Shown here: piece after piece, positions 8,472-15,589 of the stretch
Numbering within the stretch: the first letter of the stretch is position 1
How the letters are laid out: every line of letters begins with the position of its first letter
Assembly: GCA_052078155.1 (NCBI GenBank)
Contig: JBQJBP010000003.1
Coordinates: 372,001-436,000, forward strand
Direction of reading: 5' to 3'
From: CAXBMB01 sp052078155
GTDB taxonomy: Bacteria > Pseudomonadota > Alphaproteobacteria > Kiloniellales > DSM-21159
Length of the DNA: 64,000 nt
Made by a program: the position numbers and the translations under genes
The notes under the pieces: generated by a model
What the model was told of the DNA's origin: nothing
Seen by the model: the letters and a program-made list of their open reading frames with translations, nothing else
The model's database searches: none

Positions 8472-9158
8472 TCAGAGATGATCTGTCAGAAAGTCCTGAG
8501 CCAGTTTGATGCCCCGGGGATCAATGCCATGCCCCAGCCCCTCAATCTGGTGGGCCGAAACCTGACAGCCTAGGCGCGTCAGGCGGGTTTCAGCCTCCTG
8601 CAGATACCCGACAGGCACCACCTCGTCCTCAAGGCCGTGAACCAGTAAAACGGGCGGAGCCATCAGGCGCTCTGTCGGCGCGTCTTCCGTCCGGCTCAAC
8701 AATCGGCCGGAATAGGCCAGCACCGCGGCAACGCACCGGTCCTGTGCCGGGTGACCTTCACCAGACAGGGATTCAGCCTGATAGGTCAGGGCATGGTGCA
8801 GGGCCAGCATGGCCCCTTGTGAAAATCCAAAAAGAGCGATCTGATCAACAGAGAGGCCGCGCGTGCGCCGCTCCTCAGCCAGGAAACCGTCCAGCAGGAC
8901 TGCCGCCTGATCCACTCCCTGCAGCAGGCGGGCCGGATCCATCTGACGCAGACTGAACCACTGTCGCCCAAAGGGAGCCAAATCGCAGGCTTCCGGCCCA
9001 TTGGGTGCCACAAATGCGGCATGAGGCAGGACACGGGACAAAGGGTCGGCAAGGTCGATCAGATCATCTCCATCAGCCCCCCAACCATGCAACAGAACGA
9101 CCAGTTGTCTGGCCTCTTCGCCGGAAGCGGGTTCCTGGCTCGGTCCGGTCAGCAGCAT
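8472..9158 (-). CDS. Carboxylesterase / phospholipase-like alpha/beta hydrolase
   Basis: A 228-residue alpha/beta hydrolase of the phospholipase/carboxylesterase (abhydrolase_2) family. It has the oxyanion segment LVVLLHGWGADGDDLI, the nucleophile elbow G-F-S-Q-G (FGFSQGAMLALHHAL), the acid in HGLEDEVVP and the catalytic His in GLGHGID. The length fits the family. The start has GAGGGG upstream. No signal peptide, so it is probably a cytoplasmic esterase of unknown substrate. Its 3' end faces the HNH gene region and it is not in an operon. Confidence 0.88.
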   Translation of the reverse strand: MLLTGPSQEPASGEEARQLVVLLHGWGADGDDLIDLADPLSRVLPHAAFVAPNGPEACDLAPFGRQWFSLRQMDPARLLQGVDQAAVLLDGFLAEERRTRGLSVDQIALFGFSQGAMLALHHALTYQAESLSGEGHPAQDRCVAAVLAYSGRLLSRTEDAPTERLMAPPVLLVHGLEDEVVPVGYLQEAETRLTRLGCQVSAHQIEGLGHGIDPRGIKLAQDFLTDHL

Positions 9159-9376
9159 CCTTGCCCCTCACTAACTTGGTGACAGTGAAGGCATCATACC
9201 GGAAAAGCGATCAGGAGCGATAGCGCAGGCTGCAGGGCTGGAGCTGAGCCCCAGCGGCAAGGAAAAAAGGTCTGATAAAGAAAGGTTCAGCAACAGACCA
9301 GCTGACCAGATGAAAAGACCTCAGAGACGCGCGATTGCCTCTTGTTTTACTCTGCCCCCCCCGACACAGCACCCCC

Positions 9377-10048
9377 TCAGGGCAGTGTATCCCGCTGTTC
9401 GGACTGGCTCTTACCGGCTGCAGCCTTGCCATCCTCCCCCAGCTTTACGCGGCAGTGCCAGAGCACGCGGGCAGCAACGGATCGCCAGGGCCGCCAGGCC
9501 TCTGCCAACTCCCGCATGGCTTTGGCATTGGGGCGTTCTGGCAGATTTTTTAACCGCTGCGCCCCAATCATCAGCCCGACGTCATCAGCTGGCCAGACAT
9601 CCGGTCGACCGTAAGAAAAAAGCAGATAGACTTCAACGGACCAGCGCCCCAGGCCCTTTACCTGTGTCAGGGCAGCAATAGCCTCTTCGTCTTCCATCAG
9701 GGGGACTTTTTCAAGATCCAGTTGCCCGGTCAGCAGCAGGTCAGCCAGGGATCGGCTGTAGCGCTGTTTGGGGCGACTGAGACCGATGACCTTCAGAGCC
9801 TCGTCATCGAGAGCGGCAAAAGCCTCCGGCGTAAGATTGGGGCAGGCATCACAAAGCCGCCCCCAGATGGCAGCTGCCGACGCCAGAGAAATCTGCTGCG
9901 CCACAATGACCCTCAGCAGGGTTTCAAAGCCGGGCGGTCGGTACCGCAAAGGTGGCGGGCCGAACTGCTCGACAGCCCAGCCCATATCCGGGTCCAGGTC
10001 AGCCAGCCTCTCAAGGGCCACAGGCAAGGTCTCATCGGTTATGAGCAA
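9377..10048 (-). CDS. DNA-3-methyladenine glycosylase II (AlkA-type, HhH-GPD)
   Basis: A 223-residue base-excision glycosylase. The helix-hairpin-helix and following segment (LTQVKGLGRWSVEVYLLFSYGRPDVWPADDVGL) carry the conserved G-L-G-R-W-S-V and the catalytic Asp of the PADD motif. It lacks the N-terminal Ada-like domain of E. coli AlkA, as do most short alphaproteobacterial homologues. The start is TTG with a weak GGATGG upstream; an in-frame ATG 21 codons further in is the alternative. The last 20 residues are charged and low complexity. Confidence 0.88.
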   Translation of the reverse strand: MLITDETLPVALERLADLDPDMGWAVEQFGPPPLRYRPPGFETLLRVIVAQQISLASAAAIWGRLCDACPNLTPEAFAALDDEALKVIGLSRPKQRYSRSLADLLLTGQLDLEKVPLMEDEEAIAALTQVKGLGRWSVEVYLLFSYGRPDVWPADDVGLMIGAQRLKNLPERPNAKAMRELAEAWRPWRSVAARVLWHCRVKLGEDGKAAAGKSQSEQRDTLP

Positions 10049-10413
10049 AACAGACCATCCATCAAAAAAACCAAAACAGCAGGCAGCGCAAAATCAACCC
10101 GCAGGCTATCCGTTCCTTGCTGCCCCGCCAAGATTGAGAAAGCCAGAGCCAGGTGGCTCAGGGTGCTTTTGTTTTCGCGCCCACAGGATTTGTCTCTTCT
10201 GAATCGGTCAGAGGGTGGCGCAGAGGCACACACCAAGTCCTCCCTTTAGATCAGACCGGCCCCGCACTGGTCCTACAGACAAGTTGAAGACAGGCTGGGG
10301 ACAAGCTGGAAATCTGCGTCGTAACGCTCAGCCTTTACTTGATCACGCTGACACCTTGAGGTCGAATAACAGGCTAGAGCTCCCCCTGCCCGACGAGTCG
10401 ATCTGAAAAACCT
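10049..10413. other. Intergenic region between divergent alkA-like and gluQ genes
   Basis: Contains both promoters. A small perfect hairpin GAGCC-AGGT-GGCTC sits at 10146-10159. No gene, structured RNA or riboswitch recognised. Confidence 0.35.
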
Positions 10414-11250
10414 ATGGCCGAAACCACCCGTTTTGCCCCCTCCCCCAGCGGGGCGCTCCATCTGGGCCACGCCTATTCTGCGCTCTTCAGCCAACAGGCG
10501 GCTGCAGGAGGGCGGTTTCTGCTGCGCATTGAAGACATTGATCAGGGCCGCTGCACTCTGGCTCACGAAGACGCCCTTCTGGCTGATCTGGCCTGGCTGG
10601 GCCTGACCTGGGAAGAACCGGTCCGCCGCCAGTCAGAGCACCTGGGTCTGTCACAACAGGCACTGGAAAAGCTGCGTCAGGAAGATCTGGTCTATCCCTG
10701 CTTTTGCACCCGGCGGGACATTCAAAAGGAGATTGCCGGTTCTCTGGCAGCACCGCACGGACCAGACGGCCCTCTCTATCCCGGTCTCTGCCGCAATCTG
10801 ACAGAGGCAGAGCGACAGGAACGGCTGGCCGAAGGCACCGCCCATGCCCAACGCCTGGACATTTCAAAAGCCATCGCGCGGGCAGGCCCCCTGACTTGGC
10901 GGGATCTGGACAAAGGTGACATCACCGCGACCCCCGAAATCCTGGGCGACGTGGTCCTGGCCCGCAAGGACATCGGCACCAGCTATCATCTGGCGGTTAC
11001 CCTTGATGATGCAGTCCAGGACATCACTCTGGTCACCCGGGGGGAAGACCTGTTTCACGCCACGCACCTGCACCGCTTGCTGCAGGCCCTGCTGGATCTG
11101 CCGGTTCCCCGCTGGCACCACCACGGGCTTCTCCGTGACGAGCAGGGACGCCGCTTTGCCAAGCGCCATGACGCCCTGTCCCTCAGAGCCTTACGGGACG
11201 CTGGCCACAGCGCCGCGCAGGTGAGAGCCATGGCAGGCTATCCCGACTGA
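10414..11250 (+). CDS. gluQ: Glutamyl-Q tRNA(Asp) synthetase
   Basis: A 278-residue GluRS paralogue lacking the anticodon-binding domain. It activates glutamate and attaches it to queuosine in tRNA-Asp. Seen: the class I signature (FAPSPSGALHLGHAYSALF, HIGH equivalent HLGH), the RIEDID motif, a zinc-binding region (CFCTRRDIQ with a later C in YPGLCRN), and the shortened second motif RRFAKRHDALSLR in place of KMSKR. Length and domain truncation are diagnostic. It is single and is followed by a full-length dispersed repeat. Confidence 0.95.
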   Translation: MAETTRFAPSPSGALHLGHAYSALFSQQAAAGGRFLLRIEDIDQGRCTLAHEDALLADLAWLGLTWEEPVRRQSEHLGLSQQALEKLRQEDLVYPCFCTRRDIQKEIAGSLAAPHGPDGPLYPGLCRNLTEAERQERLAEGTAHAQRLDISKAIARAGPLTWRDLDKGDITATPEILGDVVLARKDIGTSYHLAVTLDDAVQDITLVTRGEDLFHATHLHRLLQALLDLPVPRWHHHGLLRDEQGRRFAKRHDALSLRALRDAGHSAAQVRAMAGYPD

Positions 11251-11316
11251 TCCGTCAAAACCGCTACCTTCGCCCACGCCTGCCTGTTGCAAGCCCAACA
11301 AGCAGGTTGGTCACCT

Positions 11317-11456
11317 CTGGAGCATGATCGGTTTAGTGAAAAGCGCATTGCGCTTGGAACTAAACCGTGACTCATCCTCTAACAGGTTGAAAAGAGGCTT
11401 ATTCCCGTCTTGTTTGAGATCTCCTCGTGTTTCCAAACAAGACGATAAGACTCTAG
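11317..11456 (+). repeat. Dispersed MITE-like repeat, full length (variant centre)
   Basis: A 140-base element between convergent gluQ and the ACT gene. The left half contains GAGCATGATCGGTTTAG, an inner GCGCATTGCGC palindrome and CTAAACCG, followed by TCATCCTCTAACA and GTTGAAAAGAGG. The right half is replaced by an 11-base inverted repeat (CGTCTTGTTTG / CAAACAAGACG), ending in GACTCTAG. The final CTA is the stop codon of the minus-strand ACT gene. Confidence 0.85.
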
Positions 11457-11854
11457 AACTTCTGCGAGGTCAGCACCTGCTCAACCCCAAAGATCTGACG
11501 TAAGCAGCGGGCGATGTACTCCCCCGTTTCGCTGTCGAGATCATGAAGCTGCAGATCAATGGAAAGCTCCTGCCCATCTGGACCATGCCGGTCTGAGTGC
11601 CAGCGCTGTGGAATGAGGTTGCGTTTGGCAAAGAGCTCCAGCACCCGGGGCATGACCCCGGGCTCTGCCAGGGCGTGAATGGAAAAACAGAAGATCGGGA
11701 CCAGGGCCACTTGTTTGGGTTTGGCCAGGGCTGTTGAAGCAAGAGTGGTTGATGGAGCGGCGTTTAAGGGCGCGTCAGCTTTGGCGCTGGACGCAAAACT
11801 GCGGTCAGAAGGCTCGACAGGCGCCAGGCCTGACAAAAGCGTACCGTGCAACAT
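11453..11854 (-). CDS. ACT-domain protein
   Basis: A 133-residue protein. Residues about 50-130 (LVPIFCFSIHALAEPGVMPRVLELFAKRNLIPQRWHSDRHGP... LSIDLQLHDLDSETGEYIARCLRQIFGVEQVL) read as one ACT domain similar to the acetolactate synthase small subunit. The roughly 45-residue N-terminus is low-complexity Ala/Ser. No ilvB-type gene is adjacent, so it may be a free-standing amino-acid sensor. The TAG stop lies inside the CTAG end of the adjacent repeat, meaning the C-terminus may have been reset by the insertion. Confidence 0.7.
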   Translation of the reverse strand: MLHGTLLSGLAPVEPSDRSFASSAKADAPLNAAPSTTLASTALAKPKQVALVPIFCFSIHALAEPGVMPRVLELFAKRNLIPQRWHSDRHGPDGQELSIDLQLHDLDSETGEYIARCLRQIFGVEQVLTSQKF

Positions 11855-12477
11855 GACGGAAAGGTCTCCATGAGGGAGTCATCGAATGGGACTAGCCCTG
11901 AGCCCCGGCTCCACCCAAGGACACAACGTCTTGGCGTGGGATGCGGGGAGCTCTTTGTTACTGTCTTAGAGGATGAGGTGCGGTTTGGATCTTCGCGCGC
12001 TGCACGTCAGATGAAACCGTTCATGCCCAATGGCCCGGCTGCCTAAAAAAGCGCCGGGTTGGTAATTCGAATAATGACTGCCTGAAAAGAGACGTAAGAC
12101 ATGAGCCGGAGCCTAAGCAGGGGCACCGGGGCTGTCAAGCCGGGCCTCTGTCACGCCAGAAGGCGCGAATTGTGAATACCGAGTTACAAAAACTGACAAA
12201 GCCCGGATCGCAAAGACAATGCATGAGCCGATCTAACCGGTCATCAACCGCCAGCGCCCCAACATCGCCAGACAGAAATATCCACAAACATCTGTAATTG
12301 TTTATAAAAAACCAGAAATCCCTAAGAAGCACCTCTGCAAAACAAGGACATTCTGCGCTCACCTTTCGTTACCAAAAACAAACAGAAAACCAGAAATTCC
12401 CGTGACAGAATTACAGTCAACAAAGGGCCGTGGATGGCAGGGGGTCGCCAATATCCACACAAGCCTGGGAGGGAAAA
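11855..12477. other. Long divergent intergenic region upstream of ACT and PAS genes
   Basis: Contains a partial repeat copy (11965-12027), an inverted repeat CCCGGC/GCCGGG (12034-12058), and a direct repeat of AAAACCAGAAAT-CC near 12307 and 12386 in the AT-rich part before the PAS gene. The direct repeats are possible regulator sites. No gene recognised. Confidence 0.4.
11965..12027 (-). repeat. Dispersed MITE-like repeat, 5' half
   Basis: Reads TTAGAGGATGA, then GCGGTTTGG, an inner GC palindrome (GCGCGC), then GAAACCG and TTCATGC. This is the reverse complement of the left half of the 61880-62019 element, diverged but with the stem preserved. Confidence 0.65.
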
Positions 12478-13041
12478 ATGGACCATCATCAAGAACCCGT
12501 ATCCCTGTTTCCCAATATGGATGCCTGGTCGAACCGCATCCCTTTCTGTGATGAAAACCTGTCTTTGTACCTGGACCCGGATCTGCAGTTTCGCGCCAAA
12601 ACGCTCTACGACCTGACGGCCTACTGGCTGAAAAAGCGGGCTGAACGCCGTATGCCCTCCCGGGCCGACATTGACCCGGCAGACATCAGGTTTCTTCTGC
12701 CCTATGTGTTTCTTGTGGATGTCAAAGACGATCACCCTCACCTGCGCTGGCGGCTGATGGGCACACACATCAATGAATATCTGGGATATGACGCGACCGG
12801 ACGCTGGTTCGACGAGCTTTACGAAAACCAGACACATGAAAAGTTTATGCGGTCGTTTCTGGAATGCCTGAGTGAAAAAAAGCCGGAGCGGTTTCACGGC
12901 AAGATCCGGTTTCCGTCTCAGGATTACCTCGGATACGAAGCCGTTTATCTGCCTCTGTCCAGCAACAGCACCCGGGTGGAGATGTTGCTTGGCGGCATGG
13001 TTTTCACCCCCTCCTACTGGATTGAAGGAAGCAGACATTAA
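12478..13041 (+). CDS. PAS_5-type PAS domain protein
   Basis: A 187-residue cytoplasmic protein. Its central part (LTAYWLKKRAERRMPSRADIDPADIRFLLPYVFLVDVKDDHPHLRWRLMGTHINEYLGYDATGRWFDEL) matches the alphaproteobacterial PAS_5 family, single-domain PAS proteins of unknown signal. No output domain is present. The start is preceded by GGGAGGG. A strong intrinsic terminator follows at 13217. Single-gene unit with a long upstream region that may hold regulation. Confidence 0.78.
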   Translation: MDHHQEPVSLFPNMDAWSNRIPFCDENLSLYLDPDLQFRAKTLYDLTAYWLKKRAERRMPSRADIDPADIRFLLPYVFLVDVKDDHPHLRWRLMGTHINEYLGYDATGRWFDELYENQTHEKFMRSFLECLSEKKPERFHGKIRFPSQDYLGYEAVYLPLSSNSTRVEMLLGGMVFTPSYWIEGSRH

Positions 13042-13216
13042 CTAACTGACCTGGTCCTGGCCGCTCTTTGTCAGGGATCTCAAAGAGCACACTTTCCGGG
13101 GCCAAAGGAGAAAAGACGCTGTTGTTTTGAATTGGGGATTGTTTTTACCGCTGGTCACGGCGCCAGACGTTGCCTGAAAGGCGCCCACGACCTTCAACGC
13201 CTCCTCCCCAAGAACT

Positions 13217-13254
13217 CGGGGTGCTCCCAGGCAGAGAGCACCCCGTTTTTTTTT
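13217..13254 (+). terminator. Intrinsic terminator
   Basis: CGGGGTGCTC and GAGCACCCCG form a perfect 10-base stem with a 9-base loop, followed by nine T residues. It ends the PAS gene transcript and sits between convergent genes. Confidence 0.93.
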
Positions 13255-13333
13255 GCCTAACTGAACCGCGTTTTAAGCTCACGCAGTCCCATGCCCGCAG
13301 AGCAAAGGCCTCTGCGGCATCTGTTTGGGCAGA

Positions 13334-13924
13334 TTATTTGGCGACCGTATCGATTTCGATGAAGATCTCGACTTCATCGCCTACGGCCGGGGCATAGGCA
13401 CCCATGCCGAAATCAGAGCGCTTGACCATGGTGTAACCGGAAAAACCAGCTGCTTTCTTCTTGGCCATGGGGTGGTCGATGATGCCGTTGAAGGTCATGT
13501 CCAAAACGGTGGTTTTCGTAACACCGTGAATGGTCATGTCACCGGTTACTTTTGCGGTGTTGTCACCGGTGACTTCAACTTTGGTGCTTTTGAAAGTCGC
13601 CGTGGGGAACTGGCCCACATCGAAGAAGTCCGGGCTCATCAGGTGGGCATCGCGCTTGTCGTTGTTGGTGTCCAGGCTGCCGGTCTGGATAACGACTTCA
13701 ACAGATGAGTTGGCGGGGTTGGCTTCGTCCAGCATCACGGTGCCGGCCACGTCACCAAAAGTGCCCATGGACTTGGACAGGCCCAGATGGTCATAGGTGA
13801 AGTAGACGTCTGCATGGGTCTTTTCAAAAACGTAGGCATCGGCTGCCAGCGCTGTCCCGGCCAGAGGGGCGGAAAGGGTCAGGGCTGCGGCGGTGAAGCC
13901 GGCAATGGCGAAGTTTTTCAACAT
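13334..13924 (-). CDS. YceI-family periplasmic protein (second copy)
   Basis: A 196-residue protein with signal peptide MLKNFAIAGFTAAALTLSAPLAGTALA and a YceI lipocalin-like barrel (YVFEKTHADVYFTYDHLGLSKSMGTFGDVAGTVMLD ... LMSPDFFDVGQFPTATFKSTKVEV). YceI proteins bind long polyisoprenoid lipids and are often next to cytochrome b561. The start has AGGAGA. It follows another YceI gene after 25 bases and is the last gene of the operon. Confidence 0.9.
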   Translation of the reverse strand: MLKNFAIAGFTAAALTLSAPLAGTALAADAYVFEKTHADVYFTYDHLGLSKSMGTFGDVAGTVMLDEANPANSSVEVVIQTGSLDTNNDKRDAHLMSPDFFDVGQFPTATFKSTKVEVTGDNTAKVTGDMTIHGVTKTTVLDMTFNGIIDHPMAKKKAAGFSGYTMVKRSDFGMGAYAPAVGDEVEIFIEIDTVAK

Positions 13925-13949
13925 GGTGAAGTCTCCTGCTGATTGAGAG

Positions 13950-14576
13950 TTAGTTGGCAACATTGGCTTTGATGTGAAATGTCACGGTGACCTCATCTGC
14001 CACCATGGAGGTGTCGGCCCACTGGCCCTGTCCGACGCCGTAAGACAGGCGGTTGACCGGCAATTCGCCTTTGGCTTCTGCGGATTGGCCGTCGATGGAC
14101 AGCTCAAAAGGCAAAGACACAGCCTGCGTCACATCCCGCAGGGTCAGTTCACCTTTGGCCAGATACTTGCCGCCCCCCTGATCTTCAAAGGACTGGGCGG
14201 TAAAGACCGCTTCAGGAAAGGCTGACACGTCCAGCATGCCGTTGGATTTAAGAGTGGCGTCCCGGTCGGCTGCTCCGGTTGTCACGGAGTCTGTCAACAT
14301 GATGACCTGGACGGAGCTGCCCGCCAGGTCCGCCGGATCAAACCGGATCTGAGCTTCGTACTCTGAAAAAGACCCTGGCACTTCCTGGCCCGTCTGCGTC
14401 GCGATAAACCCGACCTTACTGGCGGCTTTATCAACTTCCCAGATGGTCGACGCCCACCCCTGAGCCGATCCTGCAAAGCTGAACAGGGCTGTTGCTGCGC
14501 CAGCCAGGGCGAGTTTCTTCAGTGGTCGCAACGGCACCAGAGAAGGGGACAGTCCAAGGAAAGGGGAGGCGGTCAT
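13950..14576 (-). CDS. YceI-family periplasmic protein (first copy)
   Basis: A 208-residue paralogue of the downstream gene but clearly diverged. It carries a signal sequence (LKKLALAGAATALFSFAGSAQGWAS) and YceI strands (WEVDKAASKVGFIATQTGQEVPGSFSEYEAQIRFDP ... ATLKSNGMLDVSAFPEAVFTAQSFE). Its ATG overlaps the stop of the cytochrome b561 gene (ATGA), which implies translational coupling. About 15 residues precede the hydrophobic core, so the signal peptide is rather long. Confidence 0.88.
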   Translation of the reverse strand: MTASPFLGLSPSLVPLRPLKKLALAGAATALFSFAGSAQGWASTIWEVDKAASKVGFIATQTGQEVPGSFSEYEAQIRFDPADLAGSSVQVIMLTDSVTTGAADRDATLKSNGMLDVSAFPEAVFTAQSFEDQGGGKYLAKGELTLRDVTQAVSLPFELSIDGQSAEAKGELPVNRLSYGVGQGQWADTSMVADEVTVTFHIKANVAN

Positions 14577-15124
14577 TTAGAGCCTCCGGGTAACATGCGC
14601 TTCAAGGTGTCATCCTTCCAGACATAATGATGGAACAGGGCGGCGCCCGCGTGACCGGCGATCACCGCCAAAGCCCCCCACCCCAGCCAGTGATGAATGA
14701 AGAAAGAGACGTCCGTCACTGTTTGGTTTGTGGGCAGCAGATGGGGCAGGTTGAAAGACCAAAAAATCAGCGTGGGATAGCCGGAGGCCATGGAGCCGAT
14801 GAGACCCAGCAGGGGCTGGGCAAAAATAAAGACGTACAAAAAGAGGTGTCCGGCATGGGCAGCAAAAGCCACCAGCGGCGGCGTGCTGTCCGGCAAAGGC
14901 GGCGGCGGGGAGATGTGCCGCCAGGCCAACCGCAGGATCGCCAGCAACAGCAGAAGCAAGCCGAGAGATTTGTGCAGGTTAAAGTACTCAAACTTGGCCG
15001 GCCCCAACGGCAGGGCGTCCATGTAGAGCACCAAGGGAAACTGCGCCAGAATTCCCAGCGCCATCAGCCAGTGAAAAGCCCGGGCTACAGGGGAGTAGCG
15101 TTGGCCTTCTGTATCCCTCTGCAT
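14573..15124 (-). CDS. Cytochrome b561-type di-haem membrane protein
   Basis: A 183-residue protein with four hydrophobic helices. Histidines are placed for b-haem ligation: H in ARAFHWLMALG (helix 1), H in FNLHKSLGLLLLL (helix 2), FAAHAGHLFLY (helix 3) and FFIHHWLGWGALAVIAGHAGAALFHHYVW (helix 4). This is the bacterial cytochrome b561 family, which moves electrons between quinol and periplasmic acceptors. The start was set at MQRDTEGQRYS with GGAGG upstream; a longer frame to 15283 lacks support. It leads an operon with two YceI genes. Confidence 0.9.
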   Translation of the reverse strand: MQRDTEGQRYSPVARAFHWLMALGILAQFPLVLYMDALPLGPAKFEYFNLHKSLGLLLLLLAILRLAWRHISPPPPLPDSTPPLVAFAAHAGHLFLYVFIFAQPLLGLIGSMASGYPTLIFWSFNLPHLLPTNQTVTDVSFFIHHWLGWGALAVIAGHAGAALFHHYVWKDDTLKRMLPGGSK

Positions 15125-15589
15125 TGCCGCCTCCGCTTGCTTTGCTTGTGATGCGCAAGTCTGGTCAGGAAACCCGCTTTTGGAGAGAGGGGGTTTCAAT
15201 GACGCAGGGTGACAGCCTAAAGAAAAGGCCGCCAACTCCCCAATCACATAGGAGCGAGCGGCCTGCCAAATTAGAAAGAACAAAGGAAACGAATTGTTTC
15301 CTTATGTGAACAATGGAGCTTTTTGAACGCTGTTACAGATGGTTACCCAATCGTCAATTCGCAAACCACAGAAACATAATCTCGACAGGGCCGCCCAGTT
15401 CTTCAGTTTCCCGGGATCAGGCTTAAAAGGCCTCCCCGCGTCCTGCCAGTCCTCCAGGCCTCACCTCAGTTCAATGAGATTTGTTTGCTGAGGAGGCCTG
15501 CAGGGTAACTTTGCACCTGTCAAAGGAATCGCTGCTGCGTGACGGATCAGCAGCACGCGCAAGATGCTTCTTCTTCTGCCGATCACACT
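15125..15589. other. Intergenic region between cytochrome b561 and ecm
   Basis: No gene. An imperfect hairpin near 15449-15502 pairs AGGCCTCACCTCAG with CTGAGGAGGCCT but has no T-run. The stretch 15280-15390 is AT-rich and may hold the cytochrome operon promoter. Confidence 0.35.

Noticed and set aside
10049..10413. Small SRP RNA or other structured RNA gene
   Set aside because: The conserved SRP domain IV loop sequence is absent; only a 5-base hairpin was found.
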